Source: Georhizobium profundi
GTDB taxonomy: Bacteria; Pseudomonadota; Alphaproteobacteria; Rhizobiales; Rhizobiaceae
Length of the DNA: 64,000 bases
Direction of reading: 5' to 3'
Assembly: GCF_003952725.1 (NCBI RefSeq)
Contig: NZ_CP032509.1
Coordinates: 496,001-560,000 of the forward strand
Shown: positions 48,421 through 59,215 of the stretch, in pieces
How positions within the stretch are numbered: position 1 is the first letter of the stretch
How the letters are laid out: each line of letters begins with the position of its first letter
The notes under the pieces: model-generated
Database searches by the model: none
Told to the model about the DNA's origin: nothing
What the model saw: only the letters and a program-made list of their open reading frames with translations
Position numbers and translations under genes: made by a program

Positions 48421-50301
48421 ATGGATCGACTTTCCGCGTTCGACGTCGTCGTCATTGGCGGGGGGCATGCCGGTTGCGAAGCTGCCGCGGCCTCGGCGCG
48501 CTTGGGCGCCGTTACGGCGCTGCTCACTCTGGCAGCTGACAAGATCGGCGTTATGTCTTGCAATCCTGCGATCGGCGGCCTGGGCAAAGGACATCTCGTT
48601 CGCGAGGTCGATGCTTTGGACGGCTTAATGGGTCGCGTGGCGGACCAGGCCGGCATTCAGTTTCGCATGCTCAACCGCAAGAAGGGGCCGGCGGTGCGCG
48701 GACCTCGCACGCAAGCCGATCGCAAGCTCTATCGCGAAGGGATGCAGCGAGCCCTCAAGGATCAGAGCAACCTATTTGTTGTTGAGGGAGAAGCTGACGA
48801 TCTTCTGGTCGCCGACGGACATGTGACCGGAGTCGTCTTGGCTGATGGCCGGACGATCCGCTGTCGGGCTGTCGTCTTGACGACGGGGACCTTCCTGCGT
48901 GGCGTCATTCATATTGGCGATCGCCAGTTTGCAGCGGGACGAATGAACGAGCAGCCCTCACTCGGTCTCTCTAAGACGTTGTCGATATTTGGCTTTAAGC
49001 TCGGAAGGCTCAAGACGGGGACGCCGGCGCGCCTTGATGGGCGCACGATCGACTGGGCCAGCATTGATCGTCAGGAAGCTGATGCTGATCCCGTGCCGTT
49101 TTCCTTCATGACAGATCGGATTACGATTCGCCAGATTGCATGCGGCGTCACGCGGACCACAAAGCAGACGCATGACATCATCGAGACGAACATCAAGCGC
49201 TCAGCGATGTATTCGGGGAACATTTCCTCGGTCGGGCCCCGATATTGCCCGTCCGTCGAAGACAAGATCGTCCGCTTCGCTGACCGGGAAAGCCATCAGA
49301 TCTTCTTGGAGCCCGAGGGTCTCGATGACCACACGGTCTACCCCAATGGAATTTCGACGTCTCTCCCAGAGGATGTCCAGGCGGCTTTCATAGCCACCAT
49401 TCCAGGCCTGGAAAAAGCGAAGATACTGCAGCCGGGTTATGCGATCGAGTATGACCATATAGATCCGCGCGAGCTTCATCAGACGCTCGAGACCAAGCGT
49501 TTATGTGGGCTGTTTCTCGCCGGACAAATCAACGGAACAACGGGCTACGAGGAAGCCGCCGCTCAGGGTTTGGTAGCCGGACTGAACGCGGCGCGAACCT
49601 CGGGAGGGACCGACGGGGTGACGTTCAGCCGCGCGGACTCATACATTGGTGTACTTATCGATGATCTGACGACACGAGGCGTTTCGGAGCCCTACCGTAT
49701 GTTTACTTCGAGAGCGGAGTTCAGGCTGTCTTTGCGAGCTGATAATGCCGATGCACGGCTGACGCCAATGGGCTTGCAGCTAGGATGTGTATCGCCCAAC
49801 CGTCGGGACCGATTTGATCAGTGGACGAACCGTCTGGATAAGGCGCGTGACCTTTTGAAGCGAACAGTGCCCAGCAGGTCACAGTTGGAAGCGATGTCGA
49901 TTTCACCCCGGCGCGACGGAGCGCAGAAGTCGGTGTTCGATCTGCTTTCGCATCCAGAGACAAAACTCGAGGCTTTTGAAAAGGCGATTCCATCCCTGGC
50001 CGCCATTCCTGGCGAGCTGCGCGAAACTCTGGAGATTGAAGCCGTCTACTCAGTCTATCTTGAACGACAAGCGTTGTCGGCTTCTCAGCTTCGTCGGGAA
50101 GAGGAACGCGCCATACCGACCGATTTTGACTACGCCTCGTTGCCCGGCTTGTCGAACGAGCTGAAGCGCAAGCTGTCAATGTCAAAGCCTCTGAGCATCG
50201 CGCATGCTAGCAAGATTGAAGGCATGACACCTGCAGCCATCGCGCTCATACTCTCCAAGCTCAAGCGTCGAACGACCGCAGAAGAGGCTTTATCAGCGTG
50301 A
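48421..50301 (+). CDS. mnmG: tRNA uridine-5-carboxymethylaminomethyl modification enzyme MnmG (GidA)
   Basis: FAD-dependent partner of MnmE. 626 residues from the ATG at 48421 (a GTG at 48415 is in frame). Dinucleotide-binding [10 protein letters not shown] at the N-terminus; the [19 protein letters not shown] block and the C-terminal helical domain are present. A parS-like site precedes it, and its stop overlaps the rsmG GTG as GTGA. Confidence 0.97.
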   Translation: MDRLSAFDVVVIGGGHAGCEAAAASARLGAVTALLTLAADKIGVMSCNPAIGGLGKGHLVREVDALDGLMGRVADQAGIQFRMLNRKKGPAVRGPRTQADRKLYREGMQRALKDQSNLFVVEGEADDLLVADGHVTGVVLADGRTIRCRAVVLTTGTFLRGVIHIGDRQFAAGRMNEQPSLGLSKTLSIFGFKLGRLKTGTPARLDGRTIDWASIDRQEADADPVPFSFMTDRITIRQIACGVTRTTKQTHDIIETNIKRSAMYSGNISSVGPRYCPSVEDKIVRFADRESHQIFLEPEGLDDHTVYPNGISTSLPEDVQAAFIATIPGLEKAKILQPGYAIEYDHIDPRELHQTLETKRLCGLFLAGQINGTTGYEEAAAQGLVAGLNAARTSGGTDGVTFSRADSYIGVLIDDLTTRGVSEPYRMFTSRAEFRLSLRADNADARLTPMGLQLGCVSPNRRDRFDQWTNRLDKARDLLKRTVPSRSQLEAMSISPRRDGAQKSVFDLLSHPETKLEAFEKAIPSLAAIPGELRETLEIEAVYSVYLERQALSASQLRREEERAIPTDFDYASLPGLSNELKRKLSMSKPLSIAHASKIEGMTPAAIALILSKLKRRTTAEEALSA

Positions 50302-50912
50302 AAGTCGATCATAGTGATCTTCGTGTTTCACGTGAAACAGTGGACAGGCTAGCGATTCTTGTTGACTTGCTACAGCGCTGGCAATCGCGGATCAATCTTA
50401 TTGGCCCGTCTACGGTGGATGATATTTGGTCCCGTCACATCCGTGATTCGATCCACGTATATCATACGCAGCCCGCATCGTTTCGGTGGGCTGATCTTGG
50501 TTCGGGCGCCGGCTTCCCTGGACTTGTGACGGCTATCTGCCTTGCGGAACAGGATCGTGGCCACGTACACCTCATTGAAAGCAACTCCAAGAAAGCTGCG
50601 TTTTTACGGGCAGCCATACAGGCCACTGGGGCGCGCGCAACCGTGCACGCTGACCGTATCGAAGCTGCATCGCTCAAGATCGAGCGGCCTGATGCCGTTT
50701 CGGCGCGTGCACTGGCTTCGCTGTCGGACCTATTGCAGCTGACGGAGGCCTGGATTTCGGAAGGAACAGTTGCCTACTTCCACAAAGGTCGGGATTACCG
50801 CAACGAGGTCGAGGCAGCTCGTGGCGCTTGGGAATTTGATCTGGTAGAACATAAGCAAGACCGGAACGATGAATCGGTCTTGCTGGAGATCAGTGGCCTC
50901 CGTCGCCGCTGA
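50298..50912 (+). CDS. rsmG: 16S rRNA m7G527 methyltransferase RsmG (GidB)
   Basis: 204 residues with a GTG start overlapping mnmG. The SAM-binding motif [12 protein letters not shown] and the RALASL segment match the family. RsmG methylates G527 of 16S rRNA with SAM. Codons 13-18 carry a perfect parS. Codon use is clearly AT-shifted: 12 of its first 30 codons end in G or C. Confidence 0.95.
   Translation: MKVDHSDLRVSRETVDRLAILVDLLQRWQSRINLIGPSTVDDIWSRHIRDSIHVYHTQPASFRWADLGSGAGFPGLVTAICLAEQDRGHVHLIESNSKKAAFLRAAIQATGARATVHADRIEAASLKIERPDAVSARALASLSDLLQLTEAWISEGTVAYFHKGRDYRNEVEAARGAWEFDLVEHKQDRNDESVLLEISGLRRR
50334..50349. other. Perfect parS site inside rsmG
   Basis: TGTTTCACGTGAAACA, a 16/16 match to the universal chromosomal parS palindrome, lies within codons 13-18 of rsmG and about 600 bp upstream of parA. 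It would be the main ParB nucleation site of this chromosome. Confidence 0.95.
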
Positions 50913-50932
50913 GCGGCACTTGCGGAGCTGAC

Positions 50933-51718
50933 ATGCTGAATCGGATCATCACCATTGCGAACCAGAAGGGTGGCGTCGGCAAAACGACGACCGCCATCAA
51001 TTTAGCGACGGCCCTAGCGGCGATCGGCGAGAATGTCCTTGTGATCGATCTTGATCCCCAAGGCAATGCGAGCACGGGACTTGGCATCGAGCGGAAGGAG
51101 CGTCGGCTCTCAAGCTATGACCTGCTGACGAATTCTGCGACGTTAGAAGAGATCGTCGTACCGACGGCTGTTCCCAATCTGTCGATCGTGCCATCGACAA
51201 TGGACCTGCTCGGTGTTGAGATGGAAATCTCGTCAGCCTCCGACCGTGTGCTGCGCGTAAAGAAGGCGCTGCAGACCGATGCCGCTCGCCGCTACAGTTA
51301 TGTCCTGATCGATTGCCCGCCGTCGCTGAACCTTCTGACCATCAATGCCATGGTTGCCGCTCACTCTATCTTGGTTCCGCTGCAATGCGAGTTCTTTGCG
51401 CTGGAAGGTTTGAGCCAGTTGCTCGAAACCGTCGGCCAAGTCAGACAGACACTCAATCCAGCGCTTGATATCCAGGGGATAGTGCTGACCATGTATGATG
51501 CGCGCAACAACCTCGCCCAACAGGTGGTGGCCGACGTGCGCGAGCATCTGGGGGACAAGGTTTACACCACACTCATCCCTCGCAATGTGCGTGTTTCTGA
51601 AGCGCCGTCCTATGGTAAGCCGGCTATCATTTACGACCTCAAATGCGCTGGTAGCCAGGCTTACTTGCAACTGGCCTCTGAGGTTATCCAGCGCGAGCGT
51701 CGGCGGCGGGCCGCTTGA
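50933..51718 (+). CDS. parA: Chromosome-partitioning ATPase ParA
   Basis: 261 residues. The deviant Walker A KGGVGKTT (K12-T19) is at the N-terminus, with the switch region VLIDCPPSL. Its length and lack of an N-terminal HTH mark it as the chromosomal type (ParA/Soj). It works with ParB to segregate the origin region. 20 nt after rsmG; parB follows. Confidence 0.97.
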   Translation: MLNRIITIANQKGGVGKTTTAINLATALAAIGENVLVIDLDPQGNASTGLGIERKERRLSSYDLLTNSATLEEIVVPTAVPNLSIVPSTMDLLGVEMEISSASDRVLRVKKALQTDAARRYSYVLIDCPPSLNLLTINAMVAAHSILVPLQCEFFALEGLSQLLETVGQVRQTLNPALDIQGIVLTMYDARNNLAQQVVADVREHLGDKVYTTLIPRNVRVSEAPSYGKPAIIYDLKCAGSQAYLQLASEVIQRERRRRAA

Positions 51719-51745
51719 TTGTCCGGATTGTCCAAGGAAGACATG

Positions 51746-52627
51746 ATGAGTGAAGACACTTCAAAGAGACGCCTCGGCCGCGGATTGGCCGCCTTGATTG
51801 GCGAGATGGATCAGCCTGAAACAACGGCACCATCGCGTGCGAAAGCCGACAGTTTCGTTCCGATCGAGCATGTAACGCCGAATCCTAATAACCCTCGCCG
51901 CCAGTTTGATCCGGACGATCTCAAGGACCTCGCGGCGTCGATCAGCCAGCATGGTGTCGTGCAGCCTGTCGTCGTGCGCACGCGCGGGGCAGGGCGCTAC
52001 GAGATCATTGCTGGTGAGCGGCGTTGGCGCGCATCGCAGCAGGCTGGGCTGGTCGAGATCCCAGTCATCGTTCGCGATGTGGACGACCGTACAGCGCTTG
52101 AGTTGGCGATCGTCGAGAACGTTCAGCGCGCCGATCTTAATCCATTGGAAGAAGCGCAGGGATATCAGCAGCTTATCGCGGAACACGGCTATACGCAGAA
52201 CGATCTCGGCGACATCATCGGCAAAAGCCGCAGCCATGTTGCCAACAGTCTTCGGCTGTTGAAGCTGCCTGAAATCGTGCGGTCGATGCTTGCCGGTGGT
52301 CAGCTGTCATCGGGGCATGCGCGCGCCATCGCGGCGACGTCGGATCCAACCAAGCTGGCGCGCGAAATCGTCAGCAAGGGCCTGTCCGTTCGAGATGCAG
52401 AGCGCCTGGCCCAGAAAGATGCCGAAATCGGTGGTGCCGAAAGCGAGCCAACAAGAGCGGCTGCATCGAAGGACGCCGATACTCTGGCGCTCGAGCAGTC
52501 CTTGTCCAACGTGCTCGGTTTGAAGGTCGAAGTCAGCCACAAGTCACGCGGCGGCCATATCCGCATCGATTACAAGTCGCTGGATCAACTAGATGAGCTT
52601 TGCCGGCTGCTGGGCGCCAGAAGCTAA
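51746..52627 (+). CDS. parB: Chromosome-partitioning protein ParB
   Basis: 293 residues from the ATG at 51746 (AAGGA 7 nt upstream). The frame also has TTG 51719 and ATG 51743. The N-terminus MSEDTSKRRLGRGLAALIGE carries the basic LGRGL patch that stimulates ParA. The CTPase signature GERRWRAS is at 90-97, followed by an HTH near GKSRSHVANSLRLLKLP and a C-terminal dimer domain. Converges with holA. Confidence 0.97.
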   Translation: MSEDTSKRRLGRGLAALIGEMDQPETTAPSRAKADSFVPIEHVTPNPNNPRRQFDPDDLKDLAASISQHGVVQPVVVRTRGAGRYEIIAGERRWRASQQAGLVEIPVIVRDVDDRTALELAIVENVQRADLNPLEEAQGYQQLIAEHGYTQNDLGDIIGKSRSHVANSLRLLKLPEIVRSMLAGGQLSSGHARAIAATSDPTKLAREIVSKGLSVRDAERLAQKDAEIGGAESEPTRAAASKDADTLALEQSLSNVLGLKVEVSHKSRGGHIRIDYKSLDQLDELCRLLGARS

Positions 52628-52653
52628 TTTGCCGGCAAACTGACTAAGGATGA

Positions 52654-53705
52654 TTAAGCGCGTTGCAAGCGAGCGGCGCGGGCCGATCGCACTGCCAGCG
52701 CTAGAAGTGCCTGCCTCGCGATCGCGTCCTCCAGCGCTGGCCGGCGCCGCGTTTCAAGGATAGCGGCCTGCAGGTGCGTGAGAGCCTGGCCGATCGCATC
52801 CATTCGCCAAGCGGCAAGCGCCTTCTCCAGGGCCGGCTTTCGCCGGAAATGCACGCGCCGACCTTGTTCTGCAACCACATTGCCGACGGGTTTGCCGTCC
52901 TGCTCGACCGAGGCCCGCATCGTTTCGAGAGCCTGGAACTGGCGTAGACAGCTTTGCAGGGCGAGGAAGACCGATGTCTTCGATGCCATGATCCGCCGCA
53001 GCGAAAGATCGAGCGCTTCGACGTCTCCCAACAACACTGCATCCACGGCTGCATCCACTGATAAAGCGGAGGCATCCCCTATCACCGCAAGGACGTCCTC
53101 TTCCTGGACGACGTCCTTGCCTTGGGCGTAGAGGGCAAGCTTCTGGATCTCGCCACGCGAGGCCAGGCGGTCACCGCCGATGAGGCTCGCGAGGAGTTCT
53201 CGTGCGGCCGAGGTCAGGCGTAGTCCTGCCGCCGACATCTCGCTGTCGATCAGCTCGTTTACGCTCCGCCCTTCATCGGCGTAGCAAGGCACGGCAAGCC
53301 CGGATTTCGCCTCCTCAACGAGTTTTCGAAGTCCTGTGCCCTTCTTGAGATCGCCGGCTTCGATGAGAACGAGGCAATCGTTGGGGGATTGTTTGCCAGC
53401 TCTCCGACCGCTTCCAGAACGCCGCGGTCGTTACCGGCACCCAGCAGCCGGACGAGCCGCAACCCGCCGAAGAGGCCGATGGCGCGCGCCTCGTCGACCA
53501 AACGGCCGGGATCGGAATTCACCGTACCCGCGTCTAGCCTCACGGCCGAAAAGGGATCGTCGGCATCAACTTTGCTCGCCGCAACCAGATTGCCCGCACG
53601 TTCAGCCACCAGTCCGCGATCGGGCCCATAAATCAGCACGATTGGCTGCGGGGGGAGGCCCTTGGCAATCAGGCGTTCGAATTCATGCGCCTTGATTTGA
53701 GCCAC
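52654..53705 (-). pseudogene. holA: DNA polymerase III delta subunit HolA, interrupted by an apparent frameshift
   Basis: Clamp-loader subunit that opens the beta clamp. The gene reads in two frames: residues 1 to about 107 (GTG at 53705, [16 protein letters not shown] onward) and the rest from SPNDCLVLIEAGDLKKG to the stop at 52654. They meet at a C5 run on the coding strand (G5 at 53383-53387). Inserting one C restores ...NNPPNDCLVLIEAG..., the expected family sequence, and a protein of about 350 residues. As holA is essential, a sequencing error in the homopolymer is the simplest explanation. Overlaps lptE by 23 nt. Confidence 0.88.
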
Positions 53706-54252
53706 GGGCTGCCTCTGTCGTCAGGAACAGCGCGAGATCGGCTCTGAGGCGCTCTGCCAGCTCCCGCGCAGCACGATTTTCCGCATCCCGCGCGGCGCGT
53801 ATATCGGCAAAGCCCTGCTCAAAACGGTCGTAGCTCGTTGTGACCGCTTGCCGGCGAAGAGCCACGACGTCCCCGGTTGCCGAATCCGTGATCTGGTATT
53901 CGGCGCGCACGGTCAGGTTCTGACCTGTTGCCCGACCATCGATCGGGTTGCGCAGAATCCCAACGTCGCTGCGGGTAACCGTGAGGTCAACGCGGTAGCG
54001 CGCGTCGGCTGGCTGCCCAGCGCCGCCGTGAAGCAGGAAGATCAGTTCGTTGCGAAGCTCCTGGCCGACCCGATCGTCAGCTGCCTCGATGATGATGTCT
54101 GCTGCCGGGCGGGCGGCCATGTCGTAACCGGGCGTCGACCGATCAGCATAAAGCGGCGTGACCTGGCAAGCGGAAAGCCCGAGGCACAGCGCCCCAGCTG
54201 TGAGGCGAAGAACAGGCCGGCCGATCGCACGGCGGATGTCAGACAACGACAT
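53683..54252 (-). CDS. lptE: LPS-assembly lipoprotein LptE
   Basis: 189 residues with a lipoprotein signal ending in the lipobox LGLSAC. The remainder (VTPLY start, RNELIFLL segment, repeated Ala-rich C-terminal helix) fits the alphaproteobacterial LptE family, the plug of the LptD outer-membrane translocon. Its start overlaps the leuS end by 14 nt and its end overlaps holA. The leuS-lptE-holA order is shared by many alpha- and gammaproteobacteria. Confidence 0.9.
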   Translation of the reverse strand: MSLSDIRRAIGRPVLRLTAGALCLGLSACQVTPLYADRSTPGYDMAARPAADIIIEAADDRVGQELRNELIFLLHGGAGQPADARYRVDLTVTRSDVGILRNPIDGRATGQNLTVRAEYQITDSATGDVVALRRQAVTTSYDRFEQGFADIRAARDAENRAARELAERLRADLALFLTTEAARGSNQGA

Positions 54253-56857
54253 TCACGATCCTCTGGGGAACGATGATGATTTTCCTAGGCTCGTTTCCAG
54301 CCATGGCTGCTTGTACGAAATCGAGCGCCAGCACGGCGGCTTTCACGTCATCTTGCGAGGCTTCTCGCGCGATTGTCAAATCGCCCCGCTTCTTGCCGTT
54401 GATCTGGACAGGCAGGAGGATTTCATCCTCCACCACCAGTGCAGGGTCGAAGTCCGGCCAAGCCGCCATGGAAACCATGCCGTCGTTTCCAAGCGCTGAC
54501 CAGCACTCTTCGGCGAGGTGAGGGGTCATCGGTGCAATCAGGTGGACCAGGATTTCAACGGCCTCACGGCAGGCAGCCAGCATCTCAGGCTCCGCACCGC
54601 CCTTGGCGACCGACTGCAGCGGGACGGACAGAGCATTGGTCAGCTCGTAAATGCGCGCAACAGCCTTATTGAAGCTGAGACGTTCAAGATCTTCACCAAC
54701 GGCTTTCAGCGCCTTGTGCGCGGCACGCGATACTTCGAGAGCAGGGCCAGAGGCGCCAGCGGTAGGCGCAATGCCCGATAGTGCCGGTGCCGATTCCTGC
54801 ACCAGTCTCCAGACACGCTGGACAAACCGATGGGCGCCCTCGACGCCTGATTCGGTCCAGATGACATCGCGCTCAGGTGGTGAGTCCGACAGCATAAAGA
54901 AGCGCGCGGTGTCGGCGCCGAACGAGGCGATGATGTCGTCCGGATCGACGACGTTCTTTTTCGACTTCGACATCTTCTCGATCGAGCCGATCGTCAGCGC
55001 TTCGCCCGTTTCGAGATGGGTTGCGCGGCGGCTGCCCTCGACATCCTCGATCCGAACATCGGCAGGGGCCACCCAGCCGGCTTCACCCTTGTAGGTTTCG
55101 TGCACGACCATGCCTTGTGTGAACAAGCCCTTGAACGGCTCGTCCAGATCGAGATGGCCTGTCGCCTTCATCGCGCGGGTGAAGAAGCGCGAATAGAGAA
55201 GGTGCAAGATCGCGTGCTCAATGCCGCCAATATATTGGTCGACAGGCAGCCAGGCATTCGCCGTCTGGGGCTCGGTCGGCGCATCGGCGCGGGGCGCGGT
55301 GAAGCGGGCGAAATACCAGGAGGAATCGACGAAGGTGTCCATCGTGTCGGTTTCGCGACGCGCATCGGCACCGCATTGCGGGCAGGACACGTGGCGCCAT
55401 GTGGGATGGCGGTCGAGCGGGTTGCCCGGCTTGTCGAAATTGATGTCGTCCGGCAGCTGCACCGGAAGGTCCGCCTTCGGCACCGGCACGACGCCGCACG
55501 CTTCGCAGTGGATCACGGGAATCGGGCATCCCCAGTAGCGCTGGCGCGAAATGCCCCAGTCGCGCAGGCGGTAGTTCAGCTTGCGTTCCGCCTGCGGCCG
55601 GCCGTTGATCTCCCTCTCGGCCAGTCGCTGTGCGACCTCCTCGAATGCTTCGTCAGGCGTCATGCCGTCGAGGAAGCAGGAGTTGATCATCACACCTTCG
55701 CCCGTGTAGGCCGTTTCGGTGATCTGGAACGACGCGGCGTCCGCATCCTTCGGCATCACCACCGGGGTTACCGGCAGACCGTAGCGATTGGCGAAATCGA
55801 GGTCGCGCTGGTCGCCGGACGGGCAGCCGAAGATCGCACCGGTGCCGTAATCCATCAGCACGAAGTTGGCGACATAGACCGGCAGCGTCCACGACGCGTC
55901 GAAGGGATGTTTCACGTGAATCCCTGTCGGGAAGCCCTTCTTCTCCGCAGTCTCAAGCGCAGCCAGCGAAGTGCCCGCACGTCGGCACTCCTCGCAGAAG
56001 GCTTCAAGTTCGGGGTTCGACGCAGCAGCCTGGCGCGCAAGCGGGTGATCCGGCGAGATCGCCATGAAGGACGCACCAAACAGCGTGTCGGGTCGCGTCG
56101 TATAGACTTCGAGCTCCGTCGCGCCTGCGGGCGCCGTTGCAGGGTCGATCTCCCAGCGGATGACGAGACCTTCGGACTTGCCGATCCAGTTCTTCTGCAT
56201 GGTCCGGACCTTTTCCGGCCAGCGATCGAGACCGTCGAGCGCCGTCAGCAGGTCCTCGCTGAAATCGGTGATGCGGAAGAACCACTGCGTCAGCTCGCGC
56301 TGCTCGACGAGGGCGCCCGAACGCCAGCCACGGCCGTCGATCACCTGCTCATTGGCCAGAACCGTCTGGTCGATCGGATCCCAGTTGACCTTGGACTCGC
56401 GGCGATAGACGAGGCCCTTCTCCAGAAAGTCGAGGAAGAGATGCTGCTGGCGCTGATAATATTCCACGTCGCAGGTCGCAAATTCGCGGCTCCAGTCAAG
56501 CGACAGGCCCATCGATTTCAGCTGGCGCCGCATCGTGTCGATGTTCTGGTAGGTCCATTCCTTGGGATGAACCTTGTTCTGTATGGCAGCGTTCTCGGCC
56601 GGCATGCCAAACGCGTCCCAGCCCATCGGGTGCAGCACGTTGAAGCCGCGCGCTCTTTTATAGCGGGCAACGACATCGCCCATGGCGTAGTTGCGCACGT
56701 GACCCATGTGGATGCGCCCAGAGGGATAGGGAAACATCTCAAGCACGTAGTATTTCTCGCCGGCAGCATCATCCTTCGTTTCGAAGACCTGATCTTCGGC
56801 CCAGCGCGCCTGCCATTTCGGCTCGGTTTCGCGTGGATTGTATCGTTCGATCGCCAT
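54239..56857 (-). CDS. leuS: Leucyl-tRNA synthetase LeuS
   Basis: Class I synthetase charging tRNA-Leu. 872 residues from the ATG at 56857; the frame is open to 56914. The HIGH-type motif is [15 protein letters not shown] and the KMSKS motif is [16 protein letters not shown] connective editing domain (about residues 220-420) is present. It contains a 14/16 parS-like sequence at 55908-55923. Divergent from yggS. Confidence 0.98.
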   Translation of the reverse strand: MAIERYNPRETEPKWQARWAEDQVFETKDDAAGEKYYVLEMFPYPSGRIHMGHVRNYAMGDVVARYKRARGFNVLHPMGWDAFGMPAENAAIQNKVHPKEWTYQNIDTMRRQLKSMGLSLDWSREFATCDVEYYQRQQHLFLDFLEKGLVYRRESKVNWDPIDQTVLANEQVIDGRGWRSGALVEQRELTQWFFRITDFSEDLLTALDGLDRWPEKVRTMQKNWIGKSEGLVIRWEIDPATAPAGATELEVYTTRPDTLFGASFMAISPDHPLARQAAASNPELEAFCEECRRAGTSLAALETAEKKGFPTGIHVKHPFDASWTLPVYVANFVLMDYGTGAIFGCPSGDQRDLDFANRYGLPVTPVVMPKDADAASFQITETAYTGEGVMINSCFLDGMTPDEAFEEVAQRLAEREINGRPQAERKLNYRLRDWGISRQRYWGCPIPVIHCEACGVVPVPKADLPVQLPDDINFDKPGNPLDRHPTWRHVSCPQCGADARRETDTMDTFVDSSWYFARFTAPRADAPTEPQTANAWLPVDQYIGGIEHAILHLLYSRFFTRAMKATGHLDLDEPFKGLFTQGMVVHETYKGEAGWVAPADVRIEDVEGSRRATHLETGEALTIGSIEKMSKSKKNVVDPDDIIASFGADTARFFMLSDSPPERDVIWTESGVEGAHRFVQRVWRLVQESAPALSGIAPTAGASGPALEVSRAAHKALKAVGEDLERLSFNKAVARIYELTNALSVPLQSVAKGGAEPEMLAACREAVEILVHLIAPMTPHLAEECWSALGNDGMVSMAAWPDFDPALVVEDEILLPVQINGKKRGDLTIAREASQDDVKAAVLALDFVQAAMAGNEPRKIIIVPQRIVNVVV
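55908..55923. other. parS-like site inside leuS
   Basis: TGTTTCACGTGAATCC matches the parS consensus at 14 of 16 positions, within the leuS reading frame and about 3.3 kb beyond parB. Confidence 0.65.
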
Positions 56858-57018
56858 GGCTGCCTTGGAATTCCGGAACTGTCGGGAGTTGGGTGTGGGC
56901 GGGACCTTCACCATGAAACCCCATGATCGTCAACCATTCCAGCGCTCTCCACGCGCGCGGCGGCATTGCCGTGGTCGGCGCGCCGCGCTAGGTGCTGGTC
57001 GCAATCAGGGAGAGAGAT

Positions 57019-57678
57019 GTGAGCGCAGTCGATAATCTGGCCGCCATCAAGCAGAAGATCAGCCGCGCTGAACGCAAGGCGGAGCGAGAAGCTGGCGACG
57101 TTGAGCTGGTGGCCGTCAGCAAGACATTCGAGGCGGAGGCCATTCGCCCGGTGATCGAAGCAGGACAGCGGGTGTTCGGCGAAAACCGTGTTCAGGAAGC
57201 GCAAGCCAAGTGGCCTGCGCTGCGAGCAGAGTTTCCCGATCTGGAACTGCATCTCATCGGGCCGCTGCAATCCAACAAGGCGGCCGATGCTGTGGCGCTG
57301 TTCGACGTGATCGAGACGGTGGATCGTGAAAAGATCGCGGCGGCTCTGGCTTCAGAATGCGCCAAGCAAAACCGGCAGCTTCAGTTCTACGTCCAGGTCA
57401 ATATCGGCGAGGAGGAGCAGAAGGCGGGCATCTCCCCGATCGAGACGCTGGCGTTTGTCGAGCGCTGTCGCGACGTCCACAAGCTCGACGTGGTCGGGCT
57501 CATGTGCATTCCGCCGGTGGACGAAGCACCAGGCCCTCATTTCGCGCTGCTGCGAAAGCTGGCGCGGGAAGCCGGGGTCGAGAAGCTTTCCATGGGCATG
57601 TCCGCGGACTTCGAGATTGCGATCGGTTTCGGCGCAACCAGCGTGCGGGTTGGTTCAGCGATCTTCGGGACCCGCTGA
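57019..57678 (+). CDS. yggS: YggS/PROSC-family PLP homeostasis protein
   Basis: 219 residues from the GTG at 57019, preceded by GGGAGAGAG. A PLP-binding TIM-barrel with VAVSKTF (PLP lysine), FGENRVQEAQ and HLIGPLQSNK; the C-terminal phosphate-binding segment is LSMGMSADFE. The family buffers and delivers pyridoxal phosphate and has no known catalytic reaction. Divergent from leuS over 161 nt. Confidence 0.95.
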   Translation: MSAVDNLAAIKQKISRAERKAEREAGDVELVAVSKTFEAEAIRPVIEAGQRVFGENRVQEAQAKWPALRAEFPDLELHLIGPLQSNKAADAVALFDVIETVDREKIAAALASECAKQNRQLQFYVQVNIGEEEQKAGISPIETLAFVERCRDVHKLDVVGLMCIPPVDEAPGPHFALLRKLAREAGVEKLSMGMSADFEIAIGFGATSVRVGSAIFGTR

Positions 57679-57808
57679 ACCCGGAAAAATCCTGTGATGC
57701 CTCCGACACCGTTGCATGCCATAAACGGGCAAAGCGATTGGATTGGGGGAAATCGATGGGTCGTTTGCGGGAAGGTCTGTCGCTTCATGCTCGCGCGGGC
57801 GCACTGTC

Positions 57809-59209
57809 GTGAGCGTTGTTTCTGAGGCAGTCTCGGAGAGCGAGCGCAAGCGCGGCATCTATGGCTGGATGGGATTCGACTGGGCGGCGCAGCCCTTCTT
57901 CACCGTCGTCATCACCTTCATCTTCGGCCCCTATTTCGTCTCGCAACTCGCGGACGACCCCGTGCGCGGGCAGGCATGGTGGGGCTACGCGATTGCGTTC
58001 TCGGGCTTGCTGATCGCCGTTCTCTCGCCGGTGCTCGGTGCCATTGCGGACCAGACGGGTGCGCGCAAGCGATGGATCGCAGCTTTTGCCTGCGTGAAGA
58101 TCGTGGCGCTGGTTCTGCTATGGAACGCGGAGCCAGGCTCCGCCCTGATCTATCCGTTCCTGCTGATCGTCATCGCTTCGATCGCCGCGGAATTCTCGAT
58201 CGTCTTCAACGATGCGATGATCCCGAGCCTCATGACCAGTCGGGAGATCGGGCGTTATTCCAATATCGCCTGGGGCCTCGGTTATCTGGGCGGCATGCTC
58301 GTTCTCATCTGCGTCGTCGCTCTCATGGCGGCGTCCGAGGAAACCGGGCTGACGCTGATCGGCCTGCCGCCGATCTTCGGGCTTGATCCTGCTGCAGGCG
58401 AAGCCGCCCGCGCTACCGGTCCGCTTGCCGCTGTCTGGTACCTCGTTTTCATCCTGCCGATGTTCCTGCTGACGCCGGACACGCCGCAAGTCAAACCACT
58501 GGGCGGCGCCGTCCGCGACGGATGGAGCGATCTCAAGGCAACTTGGGGGGAACTGCGCGAGCGCAAGGCGATCCTGAGGTTTCTGGTTGCCCGCATGATC
58601 TATCAGGACGGCGTCAACGGGCTCATCGCGCTTGGCGGGACCTTTGCTGCGGCGATGTTTGCGTGGCAGACGACAGAGATCGGCGTTTTCGGCATCATCC
58701 TCAACGTCGTCGCGATCTTCGGTTGCCTGGCGGCAAGCCGTCTCGATCGAACCGTCGGTTCGAAGGTGCTGGTGATCATCTCGCTGGTCTGCCTGACGAT
58801 CGCCTGTATCGGCATCGTCTCGACCGGACCCGGCTTTACGCTTTTCGGCTGGTGGCAGCTCGGGCTGGAGGATTCCGGCGGGCTCTTCGGCACGCCGGCG
58901 GAGAAGGCTTACATCTTCTTCGGCCTGCTGATCGGCGTCGCCTTCGGTCCGGTGCAGGCCTCGTCGCGCTCGTTCTTCGCCCGATCGGTGACGCCCGAGG
59001 AAGCAGGGCGCTATTTCGGGCTCTACGCTCTTGCGGGCCGCGCGACGTCGTTCCTTGCGCCCTTCACCGTGGCGACGGTCACCGCACTCAGCGGCTCGGC
59101 GAGGCTCGGCATGGCGACGCTGGTGCTGTTCCTCGTGGTCGGGCTCGCGATCTTGGTCGCGACGCCCTATCCCGCCAACAAGCCGGTGCCGCCATCCCGT
59201 CCCCTGTGA
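57809..59209 (+). CDS. UMF1/Atg22-type major facilitator transporter
   Basis: 466 residues from a GTG at 57809; a TTG at 57743 would add 22 residues lacking family character, and neither has a strong ribosome-binding site. About 11-12 membrane segments. The N-terminal motif GFDWAAQPFFTVVITFIFGPYF and DQTGARKRWI (MFS loop 2-3) match UMF1 (Atg22-like) transporters, for which amino-acid export has been proposed in fungi. Substrate in bacteria unknown. Converges with purH, 6 nt apart. Confidence 0.87.
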   Translation: MSVVSEAVSESERKRGIYGWMGFDWAAQPFFTVVITFIFGPYFVSQLADDPVRGQAWWGYAIAFSGLLIAVLSPVLGAIADQTGARKRWIAAFACVKIVALVLLWNAEPGSALIYPFLLIVIASIAAEFSIVFNDAMIPSLMTSREIGRYSNIAWGLGYLGGMLVLICVVALMAASEETGLTLIGLPPIFGLDPAAGEAARATGPLAAVWYLVFILPMFLLTPDTPQVKPLGGAVRDGWSDLKATWGELRERKAILRFLVARMIYQDGVNGLIALGGTFAAAMFAWQTTEIGVFGIILNVVAIFGCLAASRLDRTVGSKVLVIISLVCLTIACIGIVSTGPGFTLFGWWQLGLEDSGGLFGTPAEKAYIFFGLLIGVAFGPVQASSRSFFARSVTPEEAGRYFGLYALAGRATSFLAPFTVATVTALSGSARLGMATLVLFLVVGLAILVATPYPANKPVPPSRPL

Positions 59210-59215
59210 CGGGGG

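Noticed and set aside
52628..52639. TTTGCCGGCAAA palindrome between parB and holA as a terminator
   Set aside because: A perfect dyad but without loop or T-run, so it cannot form a usable terminator hairpin.
55016..56926. 636-codon open frame opposite leuS
   Set aside because: Complete antisense shadow of a well-conserved synthetase; Arg/Gly/Val-rich composition without domains.
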